Origin: Synergistetes bacterium HGW-Synergistetes-1
GTDB taxonomy: Bacteria > Synergistota > Synergistia > Synergistales > Synergistaceae
Direction of reading: 5' to 3'
Assembly: GCA_002839185.1 (NCBI GenBank)
Contig: PGXO01000010.1
Coordinates: 62,001-126,000, forward strand
Length of the DNA stretch: 64,000 nt
Below are positions 10,041-16,945 of this stretch, piece by piece. The notes beneath the pieces were generated by a model. The model was given only the letters and a program-made list of their open reading frames with translations, ran no database searches and was not told the DNA's origin. Both the position numbers and the translations under genes were made by a program. Each line of letters starts with the position of its first letter. Position 1 is the first letter of the stretch.

Positions 10041-10233
10041 ATAAATATCAAAGCAAAAGGCAGCAAAAGACAAAACCTACAAACACTTTTGCAGACTTTT
10101 AAAATTTAAATATTCAATAAGCACCGATATAATTTAATAAATATTCAATCAGCCAAAAGCACTATGCACGAAGCTTCCATACGGATAGAATCTGAAAATA
10201 TACAAGGTACATATCTACCGCGGAGGAGACAAA

Positions 10234-11205
10234 ATGGCGTACATTCTCGAAAAGACAGACAGGGACCTTTTTTACAGCAGGAACGACCCAAAGGACAGAA
10301 GACTCGGGGAACTTGTCCATAGGGGAAAAATGTTGTCAGTCCGGGATTCTGATGTGGTGATCATCGGCGTGCCCGAAGACAGGGGCATACTTGCAAACAA
10401 AGGGCGTGCAGGTGCCGCGAAGGGCCCCGATGACGTCAGGCGCCGCCTTTATAAACTTACACCCGGGTTCAACATGGATCTTGACAGGATAAAGGTCATT
10501 GATGCCGGCAACGTATCTACAAAGGGACTTACACTGGAAGAGGTGCATCTTGCACTGCAGGAAGCTGTAGCTGACGCTGTCTCGCGAGGAGGCATTCCGC
10601 TGGTGATAGGCGGCGGACACGACCTTACTTACCCCGGCCTTGCGGGGCTGGTCCAAGGAGCAGGACTCAAAAAAGATTCACTTGGACTGATCAACGTCGA
10701 TGCACACCTTGATGTGAGAACTGATGAAAACGGGATAAACAGCGGAACATCCTTCTACCGTGCACTTACACAGCTTAAAAACAAGGCACTTTTGGGAAGC
10801 GCCTTCGTAGAGTTCGGCATTCAGGAACCATACAACTCACCATATTACTACAATTGGGTGAAGAAGCAGGGAGGAAGCGTCTTTACACTCAAAGAGGTCT
10901 CCGAACGCGTGATGGAATCCTTTATCCAGGCACTGAGCATGGTCAGCAAGAAGGGACACATAGTTGCCATCTCCCTTGACATAGACGCAGTACGCAGCAC
11001 TGAAGCACCGGGGGCATCCGCGAGCAACCCGAGCGGACTGAAGGCGCCTGAGCTGGACAAAATAGCCTACCTCGCGGGAAGGAGCCCTCAGATACGATAC
11101 CTGGACATAATGGAGGTCTCTCCGCCCCTAGACCAGGACCACCGTACCGCATCACTTGCAGCCTCATCCATTTTTTGGTTTTTAAGGGGCCTGTCCGAGA
11201 GATAA
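10234..11205 (+). CDS. Ureohydrolase, probable formimidoylglutamase (HutG-like)
   Basis: This is an arginase/agmatinase-family metallohydrolase of 323 residues. Three metal-binding motifs are present: GGGHD near 127, DAHLD near 156 and SLDIDAV near 246. The N-terminal DVVIIGVPEDRGILANKGR and GAAKGPDDVRRRL resemble formimidoylglutamase of the histidine pathway, which releases formamide and glutamate. No other hut gene is nearby, so agmatinase or another guanidino substrate remains possible. GGAGGAG stands just before the ATG. Transcription ends at a strong terminator. Confidence 0.72.
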   Translation: MAYILEKTDRDLFYSRNDPKDRRLGELVHRGKMLSVRDSDVVIIGVPEDRGILANKGRAGAAKGPDDVRRRLYKLTPGFNMDLDRIKVIDAGNVSTKGLTLEEVHLALQEAVADAVSRGGIPLVIGGGHDLTYPGLAGLVQGAGLKKDSLGLINVDAHLDVRTDENGINSGTSFYRALTQLKNKALLGSAFVEFGIQEPYNSPYYYNWVKKQGGSVFTLKEVSERVMESFIQALSMVSKKGHIVAISLDIDAVRSTEAPGASASNPSGLKAPELDKIAYLAGRSPQIRYLDIMEVSPPLDQDHRTASLAASSIFWFLRGLSER

Positions 11206-11251
11206 AAACTGCTCCGGCAATAATTTATCTTTAGTATTTTTTATCGTGTAC

Positions 11252-11285
11252 AGAGAGGATCATTTTATGATCCTCTCTTTTTATT
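11252..11285 (+). terminator. Rho-independent terminator after the ureohydrolase gene
   Basis: AGAGAGGATCAT pairs perfectly with ATGATCCTCTCT around a three-base loop and is followed by a T-run. Confidence 0.9.
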
Positions 11286-11371
11286 TCCGGCTCCGCATGT
11301 GACCAGGTCACAGACCACAGAACTTATCAGTGTTATAAAAAATAAGAACAGCAAATATAGGATGTGATCAT

Positions 11372-11581
11372 GTGGCGATATTAGTCAAAAAAAGAAAAAA
11401 GGCAAAAGTATTGAGAGAAAATTGCGTGGCCTGCGGCGCCTGTGTCAATGTATGTCCGGTCAGCGCAATTTCCATTTATAAGGGAATATGGGCTGATGTG
11501 GCCCCAGAAAAGTGCATCGGATGTTCTAAATGTGAAAAGATCTGCCCACCCTCTGCAATAACGATGGAGGTCCCGGAATGA
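11372..11581 (+). CDS. Two-cluster 4Fe-4S ferredoxin
   Basis: This 69-residue protein has two classic CxxCxxCxxxCP motifs, cysteines 18/21/24/28 and 48/51/54/58, so it should carry two low-potential [4Fe-4S] clusters and act as an electron carrier. The N-terminal LVKKRKKAKV is basic. The start is GTG with GGATGTGA upstream. Its stop overlaps the next gene's ATG (ATGA), so the two are translationally coupled. It probably delivers electrons to, or takes them from, the membrane protein encoded next. Confidence 0.9.
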   Translation: MAILVKKRKKAKVLRENCVACGACVNVCPVSAISIYKGIWADVAPEKCIGCSKCEKICPPSAITMEVPE

Positions 11582-12165
11582 GCGTAACCGGAAGCTGGAA
11601 GGAAAAGATGTGGATCGTTTCGATCCTCTATTTCGCACTTGGATTTTTCAACATTATCTTCGCCTGGCTGGGCATGCTCTGCTTCGTCATACCGATAATG
11701 ATGTCAATTTTCGGCAAAGAAAAGGCCTTCTGCAACAGCTACTGCGGAAGAGGACAGCTCTTCACGCTTCTTGGCTCGGGGAAAAAGATATCCCTCAACA
11801 GGGACCTGCCGGCATTTTTGAAGAGCAGATGGTTTCGTTATGGATTTCTCCTGTTCTTTATGGTCATGTTCGTAAACATGCTTTTTGCAACATGGGCCGT
11901 ATTTTCGGGAAGCGGAAGCCTGAATGCATCGGTCAGGCTTTTCTGGACATTTGATGTGCCATGGGAGTGGGCAAACAGGGCAGGGGAAAGCATTCCCCTG
12001 TGGGCGGTACAGTTCGCCTACGGGTTTTACAGCCTCATGCTTACATCACTGATACTTGGACTTTTAAGCATGCTCATTTACAAACCGCGGTCGTGGTGCG
12101 TCTACTGCCCCATGGGAACGGCAACCCAGATGATCTGTAAGGTAAGAGAGGGAGAGAGGCTTTAG
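11578..12165 (+). CDS. NapH/NosR-like polytopic membrane protein with split Cys motifs
   Basis: This 195-residue protein has four to five predicted membrane helices. Cys motifs FCNSYCGRGQ after helix 2 and SWCVYCPMGT at the C-terminal end match those of NapH/NosR/YccM-type membrane electron-transfer proteins. Those relatives usually end in a soluble two-cluster ferredoxin domain. Here that part is absent and a separate ferredoxin is encoded just upstream. I infer a two-subunit version of the same device, passing electrons at the inner membrane. Its redox partner and substrate are unknown. Confidence 0.7.
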   Translation: MSVTGSWKEKMWIVSILYFALGFFNIIFAWLGMLCFVIPIMMSIFGKEKAFCNSYCGRGQLFTLLGSGKKISLNRDLPAFLKSRWFRYGFLLFFMVMFVNMLFATWAVFSGSGSLNASVRLFWTFDVPWEWANRAGESIPLWAVQFAYGFYSLMLTSLILGLLSMLIYKPRSWCVYCPMGTATQMICKVREGERL

Positions 12166-12168
12166 CTA

Positions 12169-12849
12169 TTATTTACTCATGCTTTGGAGGAGTTTCCTGT
12201 CAACGATCTTTATGCCTTTTCGGGAGAGTTCCACTGCCCCAAGGACGTAAAATGATTTAAGAGTCCTTGATACTACCTCACGGGCGCTTCCTATATATCT
12301 TGCTATCTGTTCGTGAGTGACAGGGATCACATCACAATTATTCCTCTCCATCTCCTCAAGAAGGAAGTTTGCAAGCCTCTTGTCCACGCTCAGGAAGAAG
12401 ATCCTCTGTATGGCTTCCATTACATCGGAGAAACGTTCAGCTGCGACTTTATATGAGAAATTTTCCACCCATACATTTCTTGCTGCCAGATCGGAGAAGA
12501 AATTTGCGTTGACGACAAGTATCCTGCACTCTGTCTCAGCCTCGATCAATACTTCGAAACGGATCAGCTTCAGTACGCATGACGCGGACAGGATGCATCG
12601 CTCTCCGGGATTGAGGCGGAAAAGCGTCAGGTCCTTGCCATCTTCCGAAAGCATGTAGACCCTAAGCGTCCCTGACCTTATAAGGAAGACTCCTGCGCAG
12701 GAATCATCACTTCCGCTAAGGCAGGTCCCCTTTTCGTATTTTATGTCGGAGATATTGTCCATGAGAGCCTCCTTTTCGAGGTCACTCATCTTATCCCAGA
12801 AAGAAAAGCTCTCTTCCAGAAGCGATATCAGCGGTCCATTGTGGATCAA
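12169..12849 (-). CDS. Crp/Fnr-family transcriptional regulator
   Basis: The N-terminal cyclic-nucleotide-binding-type beta-roll (GVFLIRSGTLRVYMLSEDGK) is followed by a dimer helix. The C-terminal HTH_Crp reads ITHEQ-like VTHEQIARYIGSAREVVSRT. Several cysteines lie in the sensor domain (GTCLSG, DSCAG, GERCILSASC), but there is no FNR-type N-terminal cluster, so the signal is unknown. The reading frame also allows a GTG at 12858, but GGAGGT overlaps that codon. TTG at 12849 has the same GGAGGT at a normal seven-base distance. The gene is convergent with the ferredoxin pair, four bases away. Confidence 0.85.
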   Translation of the reverse strand: MIHNGPLISLLEESFSFWDKMSDLEKEALMDNISDIKYEKGTCLSGSDDSCAGVFLIRSGTLRVYMLSEDGKDLTLFRLNPGERCILSASCVLKLIRFEVLIEAETECRILVVNANFFSDLAARNVWVENFSYKVAAERFSDVMEAIQRIFFLSVDKRLANFLLEEMERNNCDVIPVTHEQIARYIGSAREVVSRTLKSFYVLGAVELSRKGIKIVDRKLLQSMSK

Positions 12850-12909
12850 ATCACACACCTCCGGTCAAAAGTGAGCGGTCTTCATGTTGACGCAGGCAGG
12901 GCTCTTTGA

Positions 12910-13716
12910 TCATATTCCCAGCAGCCGTCTGGCGTTTTCTCCAAGTATCATCTCTTTCTCCTCTTCCGATATATCAAGTGATCTTATCAGTGATATTTCC
13001 TGAGAAGGCAGATGCCACGGATAATCGCTCCCGAAGAGTATCCTCTCGGATCCGTGCGTTCTTATGATCTCTTTGAGAAGTCCCTTGTCAAGCCAGGGCT
13101 CCGCGCAGTAAGCCGTATCCATGTAAATGTCCGCCTGTCCTGCCACTGCTTCAAGAACATCTTCAGCCATCTTCAGTCCGCCCAGATGTGCTGCGACAAT
13201 CCTGAGTCCTGGAAAATTCCTTGCTATCTTTACCATCGACTCGGGCGAAGCGTTCAGTTCGCCGGGAAACGAGGGGTCGAAACCGACGTGAAAAACAACG
13301 ATCAGGTTCAGCGCCCGTGCCAGGTCGTAAATTGGAAAGTACTTCTCATCGTCAGGATATATCCGCTGGAGTGCAGGATGGAACTTTATCCCCCTGAGCT
13401 CTTCGTCAGAGATCTTCCAGACATACTCAAGTGCGTATACCGAGCTTGGCAGAACGGAGCCGAAGGATATTACCCTCTCGGAATCAGTCTCCTTTGCAAA
13501 GCGGAGGACATTCTCATGCTGGCTCTCTTTGGTTACGATGTTGAGTACGACAGACCTGTCCACTCCGCACTCATCCATTGTTGAGATCAGTCCATTCAGA
13601 GTCGCGGGAGCAGAATACCCCACCTGTGCGTTCTTGGACAAAACGGTCATTGCGCGGTCCGCGAAACCATCAGGAAAAATGTGTGCATGGAAATCTATGA
13701 TCATGGTCTCTATCAT
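12910..13716 (-). CDS. Amidohydrolase-family TIM-barrel metal-dependent hydrolase (Amidohydro_2)
   Basis: The protein starts with IIDFHAHIFPDG, the HxH metal motif of the amidohydrolase superfamily. Later it has FHVGFDPSF, AAHLGG and the catalytic-Asp motif LFGSDYPWHLP. These match the Amidohydro_2 group (decarboxylases and lactonases of the ACMSD type). The substrate cannot be told. Several possible starts exist between 13740 (TTG) and 13704. ATG 13716 has AAAGG nearby but is not certain. It is separate from the Crp/Fnr gene by about 60 bases on the same strand. Confidence 0.75.
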   Translation of the reverse strand: MIETMIIDFHAHIFPDGFADRAMTVLSKNAQVGYSAPATLNGLISTMDECGVDRSVVLNIVTKESQHENVLRFAKETDSERVISFGSVLPSSVYALEYVWKISDEELRGIKFHPALQRIYPDDEKYFPIYDLARALNLIVVFHVGFDPSFPGELNASPESMVKIARNFPGLRIVAAHLGGLKMAEDVLEAVAGQADIYMDTAYCAEPWLDKGLLKEIIRTHGSERILFGSDYPWHLPSQEISLIRSLDISEEEKEMILGENARRLLGI

Positions 13717-13840
13717 GCCGCCTTTCATTTGATCTTTCAAACTATATCACAAAAAAGCACAGGCGGAAAAATGTTGAGGACCCCCGGTGTGCAGTCCGGG
13801 AGCCCTCTGGGAGGAACGGATGATCTATTGTTTCTGTTCT

Positions 13841-15820
13841 CTAGAATTCATACTGCCAGGATAGTATAAACTTGCGTTCGGGGTTGATATATCCCTGATC
13901 GTCAAGTACAAATTCCCTGTCAAAAATGTTGGTGCAGGAAAGGACCAGTTTGTGCGATCCCTCTTTCCATGAGACAGAAGCGTTCATCAGGAAGATGCCG
14001 TCATCCTTGTAGACACCACCGTCAATGTTCCTGTCTCCGTAAAAATGGGCGTTGAGCTCCCCGGCCCATGGGCCCTTCGCGTAGTTCAGTCTCCCCATTA
14101 GGTCCAGCCTCGGCATATTCGATCTTGTCCATTCATCTGTGCCCTCTGTCTTCTCTTCGGCGTCGGTCCAGGATATGCCCTGTGTGTAGCTCCAGTTTTC
14201 GTGGAAGTTGAACTTCATCTCCGCCTCTATGCCCCATGCCCTGTACTGATCAAGGTTTACGTACTGTCCTATCCATGTTGTGGAGTCCGATTCGTACTTG
14301 ATCTTATCCTCCATATCCATGTAGAAAATGCCTAAGCTCCAGGGGTTGAGGGCCTTTTCGTCCTTCACGCCGATGTCATAAGTCCAGCCTTTTTCCGGCT
14401 TGAGGTCTGGGTTTGGTGTTCCATAATTCCTGTCCGGCATAAATATCTGGTAAAAACTGGGCATAGCGAAAAAGCGTCCAGCGGTGAGATACCAGATCTT
14501 GCCTGACGGACTCTCCCAGTTGAGCGAAAGCCTCGGTATAAGTTCGCTTACCGTTTCCCCCCCATCAACGCTCCAGTGCTCATATCTGAGTCCTATGTCG
14601 AGTCCTGCTTCTCCGATGGGCACTGAAACTTCCAGATAGGGTGAAAAGCCATCCCTTTTCAAGTCGTATGGGGTGTCTTTGGTTTCTCCCCAGGCGGAAT
14701 CAGAGAGGCCCTTGTACTCAGACTGTTCCCTGCGCCACTCAAAGCCCCAGACACCGGTCATGCCGAAAATCTCCTGCTTGCGGTTGAACATTATCCCCAT
14801 TGAACTGTCTTTGTAGTCGTAGCTGCTGATGTAAAGCGGATCTGAGTAGAATGAATAATCCTTCTCATTTTCGTTGTAATATATTTTGCCTGAGTTCACA
14901 TCATCGGCATAGGTTATGGCAAAACGCCGGTATTTGTTCTCCTGAGTATTTTTATAAACAGTCGAGAGATCATAGTTGTATGAATTTTCCCAGTCTGAAT
15001 CGAAATCACCCCATGCCCCGGAAAATGCCCAGCTTCCCTTTTCTATTCCAAAGACGAAATCATTGCCGCGGTAGTCGGTGGCTTTGTCATAGGTTCCATC
15101 CGGCCTCTTTCTTATGTTTATCTCAGAAGTTTCCTGGGTTTTGGTATATCCGACTGTGACTTTGACATCGTCGCTCAACACTGCCGTACCCCTTACAGAC
15201 CCCCGGAACCATCCGTGGTTTCCTCCTTCAAGAAGCAGGCTTCCGCCGGACTTTTCCATCCCTTTTTTAGTGATTATATTTATTACTCCGCCCGCTGCGT
15301 TGGATCCGTAAACAGCCGAGCTGGCGCCCTTTACAACTTCTATTCTCTCAATGGACTCAAGCGGTACTGTCCTGAGGTCAAATGGAGAACCCATCGATAC
15401 CCCGGTGCCGTAGCTCGAAGTCCTGAAGGGGATACCGTCTACAAGGAGAAGGACTTCAGTGGTAAGCCCTCTTACAATAACGCTTTTGTCAAGAGCTGAG
15501 GCTGAACTGTTCCTCAGTCCGTTAACTCCGGGCACCCTGTCAAGGACTTCCTGTGTGCTCCTTGCCCCGCTCATCTCAATTTCTTCCTTTGTTATGACGT
15601 AAGCCGGAGCGGGGACTTCACGGATGTCTTCAGCAAGACGTGAACCGGTCACCTCTACTCTTGCCACCTCTTGCACTTCTTCTTTTTTGTCCTCGCTGAC
15701 GACATCTCCGCTTGTAACACCTGTTCCTGTCCCAGCAAAAGCGGATGCGGAAAAAACCAACAGAAAGACGATCATTGGAATAACTATGCTATTTTTGATC
15801 TTATAAAACACTATCAACAC
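13841..15820 (-). CDS. btuB: TonB-dependent outer membrane receptor, probable cobalamin receptor
   Basis: This 659-residue porin-like receptor has a signal peptide (SIVIPMIVFLLVFSASAFAG), a plug domain (EVPAPAYVITKEEIEMSGAR; GVNGLRN; VEVVKGASSAVYGSNAAGG) and a 22-strand barrel ending in WQYEF, with a terminal Phe recognised by the Bam machinery. A TonB box-like EVARVEVTG lies after the signal peptide. The cobalamin riboswitch directly upstream shows that its cargo is most likely B12 or another cobamide. TonB, ExbB and ExbD for energising it are encoded at 23.3-25.0 kb. Confidence 0.9.
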   Translation of the reverse strand: MLIVFYKIKNSIVIPMIVFLLVFSASAFAGTGTGVTSGDVVSEDKKEEVQEVARVEVTGSRLAEDIREVPAPAYVITKEEIEMSGARSTQEVLDRVPGVNGLRNSSASALDKSVIVRGLTTEVLLLVDGIPFRTSSYGTGVSMGSPFDLRTVPLESIERIEVVKGASSAVYGSNAAGGVINIITKKGMEKSGGSLLLEGGNHGWFRGSVRGTAVLSDDVKVTVGYTKTQETSEINIRKRPDGTYDKATDYRGNDFVFGIEKGSWAFSGAWGDFDSDWENSYNYDLSTVYKNTQENKYRRFAITYADDVNSGKIYYNENEKDYSFYSDPLYISSYDYKDSSMGIMFNRKQEIFGMTGVWGFEWRREQSEYKGLSDSAWGETKDTPYDLKRDGFSPYLEVSVPIGEAGLDIGLRYEHWSVDGGETVSELIPRLSLNWESPSGKIWYLTAGRFFAMPSFYQIFMPDRNYGTPNPDLKPEKGWTYDIGVKDEKALNPWSLGIFYMDMEDKIKYESDSTTWIGQYVNLDQYRAWGIEAEMKFNFHENWSYTQGISWTDAEEKTEGTDEWTRSNMPRLDLMGRLNYAKGPWAGELNAHFYGDRNIDGGVYKDDGIFLMNASVSWKEGSHKLVLSCTNIFDREFVLDDQGYINPERKFILSWQYEF

Positions 15821-15908
15821 TCCTTAAATATAAAACTATGCTATGAGATCTTCCGAATAATAGTGTCCCTGTTTGTTCCGTTATTCCTCACTCCTTAAAA
15901 AACCCTGT

Positions 15909-15946
15909 AAAAAAAGAGGGACTCCCTGATATCGGGCGTCCCTCTG
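15909..15946 (-). terminator. Riboswitch-controlled terminator before the btuB-like gene
   Basis: On the minus strand AGAGGGAC pairs with GTCCCTCT and is followed by seven Ts. It lies between the cobalamin aptamer and the receptor start, so cobalamin binding probably favours this hairpin and stops transcription. Confidence 0.85.
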
Positions 15947-15949
15947 TGA

Positions 15950-16176
15950 CAAACATATTTCGTATCCTCAGGCAGGTATGCCCGTAAGGATACAGTTTGC
16001 CGCCTCTCGCCCGCGCGATGATCAACAATCTGGTTTTTCAGCAGGTCTCCTGGCTCCCGTTCATCCTACTCCCGTGCCTTCCCATCCTCAGACAGTGGCT
16101 TAATACGGTTTCGTCGCGGTCACAGTAGCGGGGCTGCTCCGGCATCTGACCGGATTCCCTTGACTGAAATTCCAAT
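15950..16176 (-). promoter_or_regulatory. Cobalamin riboswitch (upstream of the TonB receptor)
   Basis: The minus strand carries the conserved B12 box AGCCAGGAGACCTGC at 16055-16041, the core GCCACTG, GGGAAGGC and the 5' arm GGGAATCCGGT with GGAGCAGCCCCGC. A final stem pairs GTATCCT with AGGATAC (15993-15962), as expected for the kissing-loop arm. A terminator follows. A TTGACA (16227-16222) with a 17-base spacer and TAAAAC (16204-16199) forms the likely promoter. Confidence 0.93.
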
Positions 16177-16298
16177 GACGTTATTTTATTGTCACTAAGT
16201 TTTACCTCATGCACCCAAGGTTGTCAAGAAGAGACTTTTAACACATATCATGGAACCTGGAAAGGACCATTGAAACAACAAGTATTGTTTTTTAAGTA

Positions 16299-16327
16299 TT
16301 GACGTATGCTAATTCTGGTGATAAAGT
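16299..16327 (+). promoter_or_regulatory. Promoter of the feo operon
   Basis: TTGACG (16299-16304), a 17-base spacer, and TAAAGT (16322-16327). The start point would fall near the beginning of the adjacent 28-bp palindrome. Confidence 0.55.
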
Positions 16328-16330
16328 TTT

Positions 16331-16358
16331 CCAACGGTTAGCAATTGCTAACCGTTGG
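16331..16358 (+). promoter_or_regulatory. 28-bp perfect palindrome, probable metalloregulator operator of feoA
   Basis: The 28 bases are a perfect inverted repeat with the core GTTAGCAATTGCTAAC. The site starts four bases after the -10 hexamer, the ideal place for a repressor. The same GTTAGCNNNNGCTAAC core recurs before feoB at 16914-16929. It differs from a classical Fur box and is closer in style to DtxR/MntR-type sites. The cognate regulator is not identified. Confidence 0.7.
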
Positions 16359-16387
16359 ACATAAATCCATCATTTGGAGGGATAGTA

Positions 16388-16597
16388 ATGCCCCTAACTT
16401 TTTTGCCACCAGGAATGGAAGGATGCGTTAAGAAAATAACAGGGAAAGACAGCGTTCGCTGTTTACTTGAAAGCTTAGGATTCGTAGCTGGCGGAAAGGT
16501 TCGTATGATATCTTCTTCCGGAGACAATGTCATACTGGGCATTAGAGGCTCGCGAATCGCAATCAGCAGAAGACTGGCAGATCGAATACATATATAG
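16388..16597 (+). CDS. feoA: FeoA-domain protein, first copy
   Basis: A 69-residue SH3-like FeoA protein, MPLTFLPPGMEGCVKKITGK, with the typical SLGFVAGGKVRMIS turn and ILGIRGSRIAISRRLA end. FeoA supports Fe(II) import by FeoB in the cytoplasm. The ATG has GGAGGG six bases upstream, so the longer frame from TTG 16355, which lies inside the operator, is rejected. It is the first gene of feoA-feoA-feoB. Confidence 0.88.
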   Translation: MPLTFLPPGMEGCVKKITGKDSVRCLLESLGFVAGGKVRMISSSGDNVILGIRGSRIAISRRLADRIHI

Positions 16598-16616
16598 CAA
16601 AACTGGAGGAGTGTAC

Positions 16617-16838
16617 ATGAGGACGCTTAAAGAGGTTACCTGCGGAGAAACAGTTTCTGTAGCAAAAATCAACGGCACCGGGGCTTTGAAACGTAGAATA
16701 ATGGACATGGGTATAACAAAGGGAACAAAACTGTTTGTGCGAAAAGTCGCTCCTTTGGGAGACCCTGTTGAAATCAGGGTCCGCGGTTATGAACTTTCTC
16801 TGAGGAAAGGAGACACCGAAAGTATAGAAGTTGAATAA
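16617..16838 (+). CDS. feoA: FeoA-domain protein, second copy
   Basis: A second FeoA domain of 73 residues: VAKINGTGALKRRIMDMGIT, GTKLFVRKVAPLGDPVEIRV and GYELSLRKGDTESIEV, the canonical signature. The ATG at 16617 has GGAGGAG five bases upstream; the longer frame from 16527 is a read-through into the first feoA gene. It diverges clearly from the first copy, so the two FeoA proteins probably have distinct contacts with FeoB. Confidence 0.9.
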   Translation: MRTLKEVTCGETVSVAKINGTGALKRRIMDMGITKGTKLFVRKVAPLGDPVEIRVRGYELSLRKGDTESIEVE

Positions 16839-16912
16839 ATTCATTTGCTAAGGTTATATTAGAAATCAAACACATCGGAGTTCAATCAGGCTCCTATTTT
16901 TTAACGAATATA

Positions 16913-16930
16913 AGTTAGCTGCAGCTAACT
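16913..16930 (+). promoter_or_regulatory. 18-bp palindromic operator upstream of feoB
   Basis: AGTTAGCTGCAGCTAACT is a perfect palindrome. It shares the GTTAGCNNNNGCTAAC core with the larger palindrome before feoA. It sits four bases before the feoB ribosome site, with a TATAAG -10-like hexamer overlapping its left edge, so feoB may have its own regulated promoter. Confidence 0.65.
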
Positions 16931-16945
16931 AACGGAGGAATACTT

